Source of the DNA: Kondoa malvinella
Lineage: Eukaryota > Basidiomycota > Agaricostilbomycetes > Agaricostilbales > Kondoaceae
Assembly: GCA_039545315.1 (NCBI GenBank)
Contig: BCIM01000002.1
Coordinates: forward strand, 213,369-277,368
DNA: 64,000 bases
Direction of reading: 5' to 3'
Each line of letters begins with the position of its first letter. Position 1 is the first letter of the stretch. The translations under genes and the position numbers were made by a program. This document shows, one piece after another, positions 37,666 to 49,876 of the stretch. The notes below the pieces were generated by a model. That model had not been told where the DNA came from, ran no database searches, and saw only the letters and a list, made by a program, of their open reading frames with translations.

Positions 37666-38043
37666 AATGCATGAATATAGCTCACCATCTACAGCTAGGT
37701 GATCTTGTCAACAAGGTGCCAGCATACCTTCTGCGTTCCCTTGGCAGCTCCTTCTGCTGTAACTTAGGCGAGATGGCTTTTGGCCTCCGTCTCCTCTCTC
37801 GTCATCTTAATTTCAGCCTCGAATCCTTCCTTTCGCTACGGAGAAATACCGTCGAGGGCTGTCCATACCTCTCATTATATCTATATTAGTATGTCTAGTA
37901 TCCAAAATGGGCTGGACGTTGACTTCTTGAACATGCAATGACTTACCGTCCCTTTGTACTGTCTAGCCGTTACTCCGGACAGCTGTCTTATTTTCGCTCT
38001 GTCGTCTCTTTTCCTTGTCGAGCAATCATCTCAGCAGAATCAT
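37666..38043. other. Intergenic region
   Basis: Nothing coding is supported. The stretch before 38044 is C/T rich on the plus strand, as seen ahead of other genes here. Confidence 0.4.
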
Positions 38044-39334
38044 ATGAATCATCAACTCATTGAAAGTCAGTCATCAACATATGAAGTCAGCTTTGGCCTT
38101 GTACTGACAGTCGCTTGTCCATGTTCAGGTACAATCGCCACAAACAAGGGCTACAACTTGCCGTTGTTTGCATGCCCTGCCGTGCTCAACAAGAACTCTA
38201 TCAGTGCGTTTCTCTCTGTGACAACGGAGCGAGTCTCATGACTGTATTGCCTAGCCGTTCAGGGAGCCGTATCACTGTTTCCTAATCCACTCGGCGAGGT
38301 TATTGAGCAGCCGAGGATCCGTCACTGGTTGCTGGATATCAATCAGTCTCAACCATGGTTCGACGAGAAGGACATCGAAAAACAGCTCAAGCAGGACATT
38401 GTGGACTGGCTGAGATTTCACCTGTATGGTCCTCTCAGTACGTATGCGACCACAGATCTTGTGAAATGGCTCACACATGACCCAGACAAGGGCAAACAGC
38501 TTATCTTCAGGCCTATTGCAGTGCCGGAAATATACGAAACGGACAATGGCTGTCGGGTTCCACTGTTTACGCGGAGCTTCAAGGATGCCCAAAATGTTGT
38601 CCACAGTTTGTGTTTCTACTACCCGCTATCACGGAGCTGACGAGCTCAATCAGGCCGGAAAGTCGCTCTGGCTCTTGCAACTTCGCCAAAATATCCTATT
38701 GATATGGGCCACCCAAAGGAACATACCACCATAGTCTGCTACGTCAATGTTTCCTGCCGCGACCCTATCTCGGACCCCCCAGTTGCTACAATCACCGGAC
38801 TTGTGTTGCAATGGTTGCACGAAGTTTTGTTCAAGCCTTTCAGTCAGTCGGCTTTCGACCATCTGTGCAAGCCATAGAGCTTACTGTGGCCTAGATTCTC
38901 CGACCCCGTCAAAACCTTTTAATCAAGTCCACGTCAAGAAGGGTGTAGTCTCGTATGCAGTTCCGCATCCTTCAGGAAGTGGGTGATGCAGGTACATTTC
39001 TAGCCTAAGCTGATCCGTCCACAGAGGTATTCTACCACTATGGGCCGCAAGAGCTGCATGCCGAGTACAAAGGCAGTCCGCAATTCGCTACTGAGCAACA
39101 GCATGCCCACTACTTTCATACCGCCGACGGCCGCATATGCGATCATCATGAAGGGGCAGCCTCATACGTAGCTCCCATGCTATGGTCTCGCAATATACAT
39201 TCGCACTACCAAACGCAAGGTCCACCTTCACACTGATTGTCGATGCATATGAAGGAGCGGCGAACAGCGTGATTGGCATTGAACTGGACAATTTATCTAT
39301 TGTGCATAATCCCGTAGCAGTGAGACATTATTAG
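38044..39334 (+). CDS. Unrecognised protein, about 315 residues, seven exons
   Basis: Exons 38044-38065, 38129-38203, 38255-38605, 38654-38864, 38961-38991, 39025-39167 and 39220-39334 join in phase. The protein starts MNHQLIES. It has PRIRHWLLDINQSQPWFDEK, DIVDWLRFHLYGPLSTYATT, FRPIAVPEIYETDNGCRVP and HTTIVCYVNVSCRDP, and ends ELDNLSIVHNPVAVRHY. No signal peptide or membrane helix. I recognise no family. The fourth intron is relatively uncertain: without it the frame stops at 38877. The strongly protein-like last exon is reached only through the model given. Flanked by about 1 kb of apparently non-coding DNA downstream. Confidence 0.65.
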
Positions 39335-40304
39335 TAGCCGTACCATCTTCCAGCAGACTGACTACCTGCGATCTCAACATGTTTCGAGCTTCAGTTGCCG
39401 CCAACAGCCAAATAGAGAGCAGAGAGACGGGCAGGGTCAAGGGAATGCTTGCGAGTCGCTCGTCCCGAGGGCATTAGCTTTGATCAGCGGACTGAGCATC
39501 CGAGCAGATGAAAGCTGCGCAAGACACGGAAGGAAGGCGGCACGAACATGAATGCACAATAAGGCCGGTCAAACGAGAGAAGTGCACCTTTAAGTATTCC
39601 ATTGCATGAACATTTAAGCCAATCCTTCCTCTCGATACCATTGCCAGTGCTGAATGAGAGCCAACAAGAAGGAGATGAGGAGAGAGAGAATGTACGAATG
39701 CACGTTGGTAACGACTTAACAAGCATCCCAAAAGGAACCTTAGCCGTCCAATAGAAACGTGCGCTTCAACGATAATCTAGCTTCCATTATGACTCAACTG
39801 AGAACTGTGAAAACAAATCATTGTTACCATGATACATGGAAATTTGAGAAATGGACTCACTCGTAAGACAGACCTCGAAAGGTGCTGCGACGACAAAGAA
39901 GACTTCGACAATCTTTTTAAGGATCGTCTACTAATCTTCGGAGGTATGAAGTCTCGACATCTCATGCCTTAAGGAAGAAGCGTGTTGCAAATTTGAAGTC
40001 TTGCCATATGATAAAGAGATTGAGTTTGGAGGATAGATTGGAGTGGTCGCGCGAGGCTGTGGAACTTGTGACTGATTATTGCATTGCAGAGCTTGATGAG
40101 AAACAACCTGGTGAAGGAATTTTCGCAGCGGGAACAGAACAAGCCGACGAGCCGATTGTTTACCAGGAATGACGAGGAAGAGCTTGAGCTTGACGCGTAG
40201 ATGAAGCTCGAAGATGATGTAGACGCTGTTCGTTTGACATTCGCGGTTAATCTGCCTGGATAGGCTTTGTGTTTTCAGCGCGCTGCAAGGTTTGCTTCGA
40301 CACG
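39335..40304. other. Gene-poor stretch, about 970 bp
   Basis: Minus-strand open frames at 39474-39731 and 39931-40341 have no motif or splice support, and the second overlaps the next gene. I see no repeat or RNA gene. Confidence 0.45.
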
Positions 40305-41039
40305 ATGAATTTCGGGCCGAGGATGCACTCACAAGCGGCATACGAGGAGCGATTCTCCAGCGCAGACTCGTCCTTCAGCTCTCACATGGACGCTGATTAC
40401 ACCTTTCCTCAACAAGAAGAACAATCTTTCGCCTATTATCCACCTCATCAGCAATTCTATTCACCATACAATGCGACACAAGAGCTTACCAGACCTCCTA
40501 CACCCGAAACCTCCTTCCGACAGCCTCAATATCATGTTTGGTCGGACGCGGAAGGGCCGCAATACAATAGACCTATTCTGGGACGACTTCCTTTTTCTCA
40601 GCGCATTCAAAGCTGTTCCAGTTCCCACGCAGGCCGGAAGAGAAGCTGGCAAGAAGTCGACACGGCGGTTCTTCCAGCAGCTAAACGAAGTGCTTTACCT
40701 CTTGCTAGTACAGCAATGCCGCATCGGCCTGAAGAGAGGAGTGCAACTGCTGAGCGTTGTGAAGAGAGGAAATGTGTAGTAAGGCAAACGAAAGAGCAAC
40801 TTGAGGATAAGGAGATTGAGCTGGATGACCTTAGGGAACAGGCGAGTTTCTCTGCCTTGTTTTTCTTAAGCTAGCTGATTGTCAGACAGATTGAATTGGC
40901 TGAAGAAGCTCTCGAAGAGAAGGACGAAGAGATTGAGGACCTGCGAACGCAATTAACGTATTGTTCAAGTATGATGGCTTGCGTTCTGGTGATTGCGCTG
41001 GTCAACATGCAGTTGAGGCAGGAGGGCAGTGCAGATTGA
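40305..41039 (+). CDS. Hypothetical coiled-coil protein with hydrophobic C-terminus
   Basis: Exons 40305-40841 and 40890-41039 give 228 residues. The N-terminal 120 residues are Tyr/Gln/Pro/Ser rich and probably disordered (MNFGPRMHSQAAYEERFSS, EEQSFAYYPPHQQFYSPY). A basic cluster (GRKRSWQEVD) follows. Then comes a heptad coiled coil (QLEDKEIELDDLREQ continued by IELAEEALEEKDEEIEDLR). The C-terminus has a short hydrophobic stretch MMACVLVIALVNM. The coiled coil runs through the intron junction in register, which supports a GC-AG intron at 40842-40889. No family recognised. Confidence 0.7.
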
Positions 41040-41342
41040 TCGTAGAGTAGGTTACAGGTGTAGAGTCGTTCGTATCATAGACACTAGAGAGACATAGAGC
41101 AGACGAATGCTCGAATAGTACAGTACCCAGACAGTCGAGACGGCATTTTCCAGCTAAGAGACCCTTCTGAGAGTGCTTGTAGGTCTTTGCAGCATCTCCA
41201 GAGCGAAATCAAAGCCGCATAAAAGAGACTCGAGGTCCAATTCTAAGCGAGTTTCATGTTTTTTGATCAAGGCAGCCATCTCCCGTCAGCACAGGATGGT
41301 CAGTCGCGCTGCTATAGTCTTGCACAGAGCTCTGCTGATCAT
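41040..41342. other. Intergenic region ahead of the ArfGAP gene
   Basis: An in-frame ATG at 41256 would add 29 residues to the ArfGAP N-terminus, but these residues are not family-like. Otherwise nothing recognised. Confidence 0.4.
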
Positions 41343-43245
41343 ATGAAACAGGAATACGACGCAAAAGGTGCGCTGGACGACGCGGTCGAACGGACCCAAG
41401 CTGATTATTGAAATGCTTAGGCGTATTGCTCAAGTTGATGAAGGATGATGCTGCGAACAAATTGGTGAGTAGCTCCTGGCCGGCCCCGAAACAGAGACTG
41501 ATGCGTCAACAGTGTTTTGACTGTGATGTGCGGATTTGAGCCTCTCAGCTGTTTCGCGATAGCTCAAAGGCTCGAGTACGTACAGGCTCCTCAACCACAG
41601 TGGTGTAGCTTGAGTCATGGGTGAGTGCGTCCACTCATGATGTTGCTCTTATCGCTAAGGCTATTCGCAGCACCTTTATCTGCTTGACATGCTCTGGCGT
41701 GCATCGATCATTAGGAGTACACATCAGCTACGTCCGCAGTCTGACAATGGACAAGTAAGTCTTGTTTCTATCCTCACGAGTCCAGCTGAGGCATTGCAGG
41801 TTCAACGAAACTCAAGTCAAGAAGATGACTTTAGGAGGAAACGCGAATTGCAGAGCTTTCTTTCAGAACTCTGGAAAATATAGTAGAGCGATGCCTATAG
41901 CCGAGGTGTACAACCAGCAGTGCGTTCTCTTCCTAAAAGAATCTACTACAAATTTGATGTTCGTCCAGTTTCGCAGCTCAATACCGTGATAGCAAGTTTG
42001 AATAGCTGGATATGGTATACATCGCCTGACTGATTCGTCTGCTTGCAGAACTAGCAGCAGAAGTAGAAGGCAAACCCTGGGATCCTTCACAAACACCTTT
42101 ACCGACCGAAACCACTTCCACTTCTACAGGCGGTCTACGTAAACCACGAGCAGGCATTCAAAGAGGTGCTTCACCTGCTTCTGGAAGATCTGCTTCTCCT
42201 TCTACACCACAAGAAGCTGCTAACCCTTTCGGCGGGAAAGCTGTTGTGGACACGCAATTCTTTGGCGGTTTGGGTCAAGCGAATGCTGCGAGACCAGATA
42301 ATCTGCGACCGTCAGAGGGTGGAAAGTCAGTGACTCAGACAGCAACTTCAATCTCGTGTTGATGTGTTTGTCTGTGCATCGATAGATATTCCGGTTTCGG
42401 TTCACAAGGCTCTTTCAACCCTTCCGCGACCACCTCTTCTCGAGCTGTACCATCACTCGACGATTTCCGATCTGATCCAGTATCCGCATTCACCAAAGGC
42501 TGGTCCGTCTTTGCTTCCACAGTAGGACAAGCTTCAGCGCAAATAAACGAATCGGTTATCCAACCTGGTTATGCGCGAACGCAAGATCCGGCTTTGCAAG
42601 AACAGCTTTCTTCTTATTGGCAGAATGCGAGCAAGACGTTTGGGGATGTAACGAAACAGGGTGCGGCTGGGTTATCGAATGTCATGCATACTTCTTCCGA
42701 GAGGGCAAAGAGGGATTTCGGGGTTGGTGAGTGCGTTCCTTTGGTTGCCTATGGTTATTGCTGATACATCAAACAAGATGTTGGCGATGTGAGCACATGT
42801 ATACAGTAATCGTGCGCTGCTGATGCTTCGAACTTGATCAGATGGGCGCTGTAAGTCAGACAATACTACAAATTTACATGCTGACGATGCTACAGAGCTA
42901 CGTAGACAGGATAGCGCGCGGCACAGCAGGACAAGGCTACTCGACTGTTGGGTCGGCCTCGGCACTAGACAGGCAGGAAGCAGGTCAAGAAGGCGACGAC
43001 TTCTTTGATTCGCACAACACGGGCTTTGGCGGCTCTCCCACTACATATGGCAGCAATGCCAACGCTGCTCCTGCATACGGAAGCAATACCAACACTGGCT
43101 TCAGGACGTATACTGATGCAAGAGCCAAGCCTGCGCCAGCTCCTGCGAAGAAGGAAGAGGAAGATCTGTGAGTCTGCAGCGTCTTCAGTCGACGCGGTTC
43201 GCTCATGTCTCTGCTCGTGACTGCTTCAGATGGGCAGACTTTTGA
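41343..43245 (+). CDS. ArfGAP1/Gcs1-type Arf GTPase-activating protein
   Basis: Stimulates GTP hydrolysis by Arf on Golgi membranes. Thirteen exons: 41343-41367, 41421-41464, 41513-41527, 41586-41620, 41671-41754, 41800-41919, 41969-41991, 42049-42325, 42386-42726, 42778-42788, 42842-42850, 42896-43167 and 43230-43245. The zinc finger is C-X2-C-X16-C-X2-C (CFDC to CLTC), assembled over three exons. The arginine finger is in [36 protein letters not shown] follows the domain. The C-terminal half has amphipathic, lipid-packing-sensor-like stretches ([16 protein letters not shown]) and ends EEEDLWADF. The seventh intron (41992-42048) has a GC donor. Confidence 0.92.
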
Positions 43246-43421
43246 TGATCGCAAGACGGGTCCTCGATACATGAACGAATAGCACAGATGATCCAAGCTC
43301 CAGGTCATATCATTGTGCATTCAGATATCAATCCATGATGACGTTATAACGACGACTTTCGGTCCTTCCCAAACTAATTTACAATTGCACTGCCTCACGG
43401 AAATCTGCAGCTTGTCCAAGA

Positions 43422-46400
43422 CTACAATTCCTCGTCATCTTCCTTCTCGGCAGGTTTCAGAATACCTGAAACATGGTAAAGGCATCTTAGTAAGACGAGA
43501 AGAAGTCCCAGATAGCCTTACCTGGCACCACTGCTTTCGCAACCTGTTCTTGTTGCTTTAATGCTTCGGCCTGCTCCCTTTCCTCACGTGCAGCGTCTTC
43601 GTCAGGCTCAATCGCACGAATGATGATCAGCCAATCCTTCAAGCACGTCTTGAAGCGGACAGGGTCTTGATTCAGCTCACAGCAGCCATTGACAAAGGTT
43701 TGAACAGATGCGCTGTGCTGAGCATCAGCAGCGCCCAAAGACCTAAACGTGAGGCTTACTAGGGCACATGCGGGAAGGCATTTCGCAGCAAGTCTGTGCA
43801 ATACTCTCGGATGTACTTCTGATTGGACATACTCGGGTCCTGAGGGTTGAGTGGAGCCTGGACGTGATTGTCTTCGACCAAGAAGAACATGCGCGCAAGA
43901 AGAGTGCTCTGTCCTTTGAAGCCTGTTTGCGCGTCTCAGCAGCGTCTGTTAGTTGCAACACTCTGACCCACCACTTTTGTGTTCGCTGTCTGTGAGCACG
44001 AAGAAGACATCCTGCAAGATACCAAGGAAGTACTGCTGGAAAAAGCCAGCAGCGACGGAAGGATCTGAATTGGTGATATTGTTGATCATCTCCAAGCAAA
44101 TACCGAGCGTTGTGTCAGCAATGTCGCGCATCGCTGAAAATACGTCAGATATTCCCCAAACCGGCAGCAATAGCGACTCACTGTGCTTGATTCCCCACAA
44201 CAAGCTGTCAATTACCAGCTTGAATTGAGCGCCTTCGAGAGCCAGTAACGCTGGATAGACCAGTCAGACGATTGCATGACGTTTATATTATACTTTACCT
44301 GGGAAACAAAGAGAGTTGATCTGCTTGAGCAACTTGAAAAAGGCAACACGGTGCTCCGGGTATTCCGTAAAGTCTACCCAGCACATCAGCGAGTGCCCTC
44401 TGTTCTACTATACACGCACCTTGGTTGATCATGTTGAGAGTGCACTCAAAGACGGCTGCAAGAATGGATGGGACTTGCTCTGTAAGCAGGGACCCAAGGC
44501 GTTGAACGATGGTGGCCATGACGTTGAGCACTTCAGCGTCTCTAGCTGGCGGTATATTCTGCAGGTAGTCGCCAAGAACGGCTTCGAGTAGAGGAGGAAT
44601 GAGGTCTCGGTTGATCTGTTCTATGTCTTCTGCCTTGCGAACGTAGATCTCGACGAGCTTCAAAATCTCTTTCTTGATGGTGCGCAATCCCCTAACTTTC
44701 GGTGTCTTGGTAGCTATCAGACCTTGGTCGGCGATGGTCTGGTTGACAAGTCCGCTGACAGCCTTGTAGAGACCAAGCATTTCCATGTAGATGCGACCAA
44801 TTTGAGGAAAGAAGAAGCTGCCAACAGACGTACATGCCGATACGTTAGTCTTCAACACATTGGAGAGGATCTTGATGTTTTCTGGGTTCGACAAGACATC
44901 GACATTTGATGCAGCTTGGGCCATCATCGAGTCCCACTATGGAAGACGAAGTATACCAGATCAGCTCTATTTGGGCGATGAGCAATCATACGCACAGCTT
45001 GGTTTGGCATCTCCATTAATTTCGCAATGAGCCGTTCCTGCGCTGTCTTGTTGGGCTGAGCCGCGATCATGTACCCGACAGCTTCAAAGAAGACATGAGT
45101 CTGAAGAGGTGAGAGGTCGACGGTGATACGGTGAAGGTTGCGCAAGATCTCGTCAACGAAAGGTTCTGTCTCGCCTGATTGTTGAAGGATAAAGTGCCGG
45201 CGACATTTCTGGGCAATCTTGATGAAAGTGTCACAGGCCATGTCTTGTACACCTTTCGTAGATGTAAGCAATCTGCAGCAATGGCCAGAAAGAAGAAAGA
45301 GCGAACCTTCGTGAGTCTCGTGCATGAACTCGAAGAGCTTGTTGACCACTGTCTTCAAGAACTTCCAGTGCGCCTATCGTCACGATGCGTCAGCTATAAT
45401 CTAAACTATAATGTAAAGACAGAAGCGAAACGTACTTTGAGGAAACGCGGGTATTGGCCGACGATGTACATGATGTTGGAAGCAACGACTGCCTTGTTGT
45501 CCTTGCCCCGCTTCATTTCCGTGAGACTGAGAAGCTCTTTGATGACGGTGACGAGGAAGCGCTTCTCCGTGTCCTCATCTGTGAGCAGAGGCGAGGAAGG
45601 ATCAGCAAAAACTCGACAATATCGCTCGATACTTACTCATAGCGCCAGAGATCGACCCAATAGCCCAGCAAAGGGTGTTGCAGTTAGCCCAAGACCATTC
45701 ACTGCCATCTACCTGCTTGGCCAGCTTCTCTGTCATGATATTTTCTGTATCTTGTACATCGAGATGGGTGAGGTAGACCAGCACTTCACGCATGCTCTTG
45801 TACAAAACGATGGTATCGCTTTCTTTCACTGTGCGTTACGCGGATTCCAATAAGACGCGAACGTGCCAAACTGAGATCTGGACGCACTGAACTCTCGCAC
45901 AATCTCTCCCTCGTCATTCTCCACCACCAACACTTCTTCAGGCTTGACCATTCGCTCGATCATGACCAGCCTCAAGTTGCTCAAGACCTCGACGTAGATG
46001 TTCTTGCGCAGGTTAGCTGAAGATGCGAGACCGGCCATTGAGCCTGAAGGACCGTTACCGGAAAGGTTGAGCGAAAGCAGAGGGTTCTCCGCTAGTGGAA
46101 GAGCTTGCTGTTCTTCGTAAAGAGAAGAGACGAGGCTAGACCAGTATTCGAGGCAGATCTGTACAGGCGATGAAAGTAAGCACCAATGCGGTGCTACTAT
46201 GGCAGGAGGCATACCTTGAACACTTCTCGCTCTTCTACTTGACTGATCTTGACTAGGTATAGGTGAGCATTGAGCAGGACATCTTTGTTTTGGTCGTTCT
46301 CCAGGAGTTTCAGATGGGCTGTCAATGTCACCGAAGAGGCCTCAGCACCAATTATGCAGAGGCGTCTGCAATACTGACCAGACAAGAAGTTTGACAGGAA

Positions 46401-47735
46401 CAATGCCAAATTGAGTACCAACTCTTGATCCGTATCGCTAGAGTTGTTGTAGACTTCTCGAATGTCTGTGCTAGGCGGGACCATGCGGTTGACCGAAGTC
46501 ATGCACATGTTGAAAAGGATTACGAATTTGTTATTGTACTCCGGACCAATTTGGAGCGCGCCAATCTCGCCCAGACAGCGAAGAGTGACATTGCGGAATT
46601 GTGGTACTTCGAGGAACTGCCGAAGGACCTTAGATGTAATCAGATAATACTGCGATGAAGGAACTCACTCGCGATACAAGAAAATCAATAAGATCCGTCT
46701 CGAAGATGTAGCCGAGGGGAATCCAATTCAAGAAACGCAAAAGGGTATCAAGGGTCGCTTTGATCAAGCTGGGTTTATCGGCAGCTGCGAGAACAGAATG
46801 GCACAGCTCGTAGACTTCACTGAACTGGCCACACATTGTGTTCTTGAGATTCTTTGTCTTTGCGGTCGCTGCACGTCCGCGTCAGTGATGCGTCCAAGGC
46901 GCGAACACAAATAAGGACCTACTCATTGACTCGCTTGAAAAATCAAAGATCTCCTCCGACAGCAGTTTAAGGATGATCATGTTGTTTTCGCAAAGGGCGA
47001 GGTTGTTCTTCGATGCTGATATAATTTCGGGAATGAAGTTTGGCCAATTGTCTGTCAGAATCACACGTCGCCTAACACATCAGCACAAGCCGAAAGCCTA
47101 GGCGAGTCACTGACGAGGCCATTCCTGCTTGAGTATCTGAACCAGGATCATGTTCAACTTGTTGATGTAGCTCTTTTCCTTTCGCAGATTGGCCTCATCC
47201 CCCGTCGTGGAAATGATGATTTCCACGATAAAGTTCCGTACGCCCATTCGTTCCTGCTCAGGCAAGACCATCCAACGCGTCGTGATCAGCTTGTCCATGA
47301 TCTAGTGTTCGAAATGATTTAGCATGTAGCGGCACGTGCGTAAGTTTGCATTATTGACCTGAAGAGCTATGAACTTGGTTTGGGAGTTGTTGGACTCGCT
47401 CAGAATCTTTGGCACGCGCTGCCAGGCATCTGGGTGTTCTTGGAATTGAGTGAGGACCTTTTGAGCTGATTGTTGCTGTGACCCATCGTTCGCAGTGAGC
47501 TATGCACAAGCACATCACAAGTGACGACCTACCTCAGCGCCGCTTCCGGCAAAGAAGGCGTTGATGACACGGTCAAGCAGGGCAACGTCGACGTCTTGAG
47601 CTAACGGTTGATTTGAGTGAGCATTTGACTGAACATACGTATTCGCAGCTACTCACAGAAGTCGAGAATAGCCTGCGTCCACAGCAGCGTCGTAAACCCT
47701 GAGTCTGACCCTTGGGTGGACAGGCTTACCTCCAT
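43422..47735 (-). CDS. XPO1: Exportin-1 (CRM1)
   Basis: Nuclear export receptor for leucine-rich export signals, working with Ran-GTP. The start is assembled from a 6-nt coding exon (47730-47735, Met-Glu) and a 16-nt exon (47657-47672) to read [19 protein letters not shown], the canonical N-terminus. [86 protein letters not shown] and [18 protein letters not shown] all match the family. The C-terminus ends [17 protein letters not shown]. In the export-signal groove the segment reads [14 protein letters not shown], with Thr (codon 45520-45522) at the leptomycin-B cysteine position. Length about 1080 residues is normal. Confidence 0.95.
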
Positions 47736-48508
47736 CGTGCAGGGTGGTACTTATGAGAGAGAGAGACAGACGAAAGTTGAGAGATAGAAAGCTGCCCAAG
47801 CGCGCACTTCCAAGTCAATCTCGCTCAAATACTACTCTATCACCTGCTAGGACTTACAAAAATGCAGAACACTGGGCGAGAATCGTTCACAAAGCGGATT
47901 TAGAGAGAGCCGCCTTTGAGAAGGAAACGTCGTCTGCGTCTTGAGAAGCTTGAAATGTGGTATCCCTTTAGGAGAAATCAAGCTATCACGTTGTTTGTAG
48001 AAGCCAGTCGAAGACTTGTAAGTCGCCAAACAGCTAAACAATTTCGGCAGATGGTCAAGCAAGGTGAAGCAAGGACGACAATGCCAGTGCAAAGTGTGGC
48101 AAAGGCTCTGTTCGCTTCTATACTGTCTGCGCTACTTGCTACTGTATCTGTGCAGCCTTTCCTCCCTCCGCGAGTCCATAGCGCGAATACAGATTTCGAT
48201 CATGCACAAAGCGCGCAATCAACACAACCCAGGCACCTACAGCGGACATCATCTCTAGCTTGAGCTTATCTACATCGTGGATCAGTCAAACGGTAGCAGA
48301 TGATGCGAAATAGCGGTCTTACGTGTCAAAGGAGAAGCTTGGTCAGAACGTTCTTGCTTGGGTATTGTTCGACACAGTGAAGCCCAGATAGCGTGAAAAC
48401 GTTCGCAAGGTGATGAGAGGGTACCTCCCAATGCTATGACCTGTAATCAAGCCAACCAAAGCGTCAACGTACATCATATGATGAACAGCAAGGAACTTAC
48501 AGCAACGA
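47736..48508. other. Region upstream of XPO1 with unsupported plus-strand frames
   Basis: Two overlapping plus-strand frames (about 47756-47943 and 47916-48260) encode basic peptides, the second with a hydrophobic stretch SVAKALFASILSALLATVSV. Together they could be one small mitochondrial-type gene, but I found no convincing start or splice sites joining them. The 47736-47755 stretch must hold part of the XPO1 promoter. Confidence 0.35.
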
Positions 48509-49876
48509 CTAATACCGCTCTTCCACCTTTCCTCCCCCGGAAGCACACAATGATCGCAAAGCACCTGATCCATCACCTTCCAGTCCGAAAGTGATCCGTA
48601 ACCCAGCTGGCGCTTTAGCAACAAAGCTTCGGAAGTCGGCTTTGTACTCAGACAGGTCTTGTGGCTCAGGCTGCCCAGTTGCGAGGCTGTAGTATGTCGA
48701 AGGGTATAGACAATAAAAGGTAAAGGCAGTGAGGGCTGGGTACCGAGCTGGATCTATGAATTGACCAAACAGTCGATTGGCGAATTTAGGACAGTGTATT
48801 TCGTCAAGCGGGGTTTTCAAAGTGATGGCCAGAGTTCTGAGACTGGTAATTACTTGCGAAGGAGGAAAGAGCGCGGAAAGAGCTTGATTGAAACTGTCTA
48901 TAGGATGAATGTCGACGGTGGAAGTTGTACCGCAGATTAAGTTGAAGTCTTGCAGAGCTGGAAGGAGGGTTAGGATATTGACGACCTCGTTATGGGTGTC
49001 GAAGGTGAAGCCAGCCATGGTGAGGCGTTTGAGTTGAATTCTTTCGCTCCTGGGCCTCAGAGATAGGCAAGCCCAACAGAACCATTCTAGCGCGTCGTAG
49101 CTTTCGGAATAAGCAAAGTCCAACTCTTCCAATGATGAGCAGCCGGAGGAAAGCTGGGCAACGATAGGATCGCTTTCGGTCTCTACTTGCTGCCGCTGAA
49201 TCTTTAGTTTTCGAATTGTCGGCCAAAGCAATACATTGGGATATTCGTCGAAAAGTGCAGATGAGTCGAATTCGAGAGTTCGAGCAGAAGTCGCGGATGC
49301 GATGCAATTGAGTAGATTCCACATTTCGCTATGCACGATATAGATTCCGGCTGGACAGGAAAATGCCAGGCAGTCCAGTTGTTCCAAGTGCAGCATGAAT
49401 ACATGTTCCGTTACATCGTCGTCTGTGATCTCATCATCTTCGAGGTGTTCAGCGACTATTCGACCGCCGACGATGATCGAGAGACGTTGAAGAGTTGAGA
49501 GCGAAGAAACCAATGATGCCAGCCTATCAAGTTCCGCTTGACGTGCGGTATGTTTGTCGAGGGTCCGGTCGGCGATAGGCAAAGGTGATAGTTGCCAGCT
49601 GACTTGACGGACGAAAGCTGCAAGTTGTGGCCTTTTCGCGAGAGTTTGTTCGAAAGATGGATGCGCCAATTGATCCTCTTGAACAGTATGGTACAGGTGC
49701 GGCGAGACCAAGCTATAGAAGCGTTCTGTATAATGATCAGTATGAGTGCATCACTCAAAGAAGTTCGACATACTGCAGACTTGAGCCATCACAGACCATT
49801 CCAGTGTGGTCGAGCCAAAGATCTGGCACTCTCCAAACACTTGCTGTAACAGCTCGTCAGGTAAGCGAGGCATCAT
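48509..49876 (-). CDS. F-box-like protein with irregular leucine-rich repeats
   Basis: Exons 49774-49876 and 48509-49725 give about 440 residues. The N-terminus is a degenerate F-box: MPRLPDELLQQVFGEC, EWSVMAQVCKRFYSLVSPHLY, the last part formed across the intron. Leucine-rich segments follow (LDRLASLVSSLSTLQRLSII, LEQLDCLAFSC, IRKLKIQRQQ, LKRLTMAGFTF). Basidiomycetes have many such proteins. Substrate unknown. Confidence 0.78.

Noticed and set aside
39931..40341. Minus-strand open frame of 136 codons
   Set aside because: Overlaps the better supported plus-strand coiled-coil gene, and its peptide has no motif or splice support.
47756..48260. Possible small mitochondrial protein gene next to XPO1
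   Set aside because: Two frames overlap without a convincing intron to join them, and the start lies almost on the XPO1 start. Left as unresolved.
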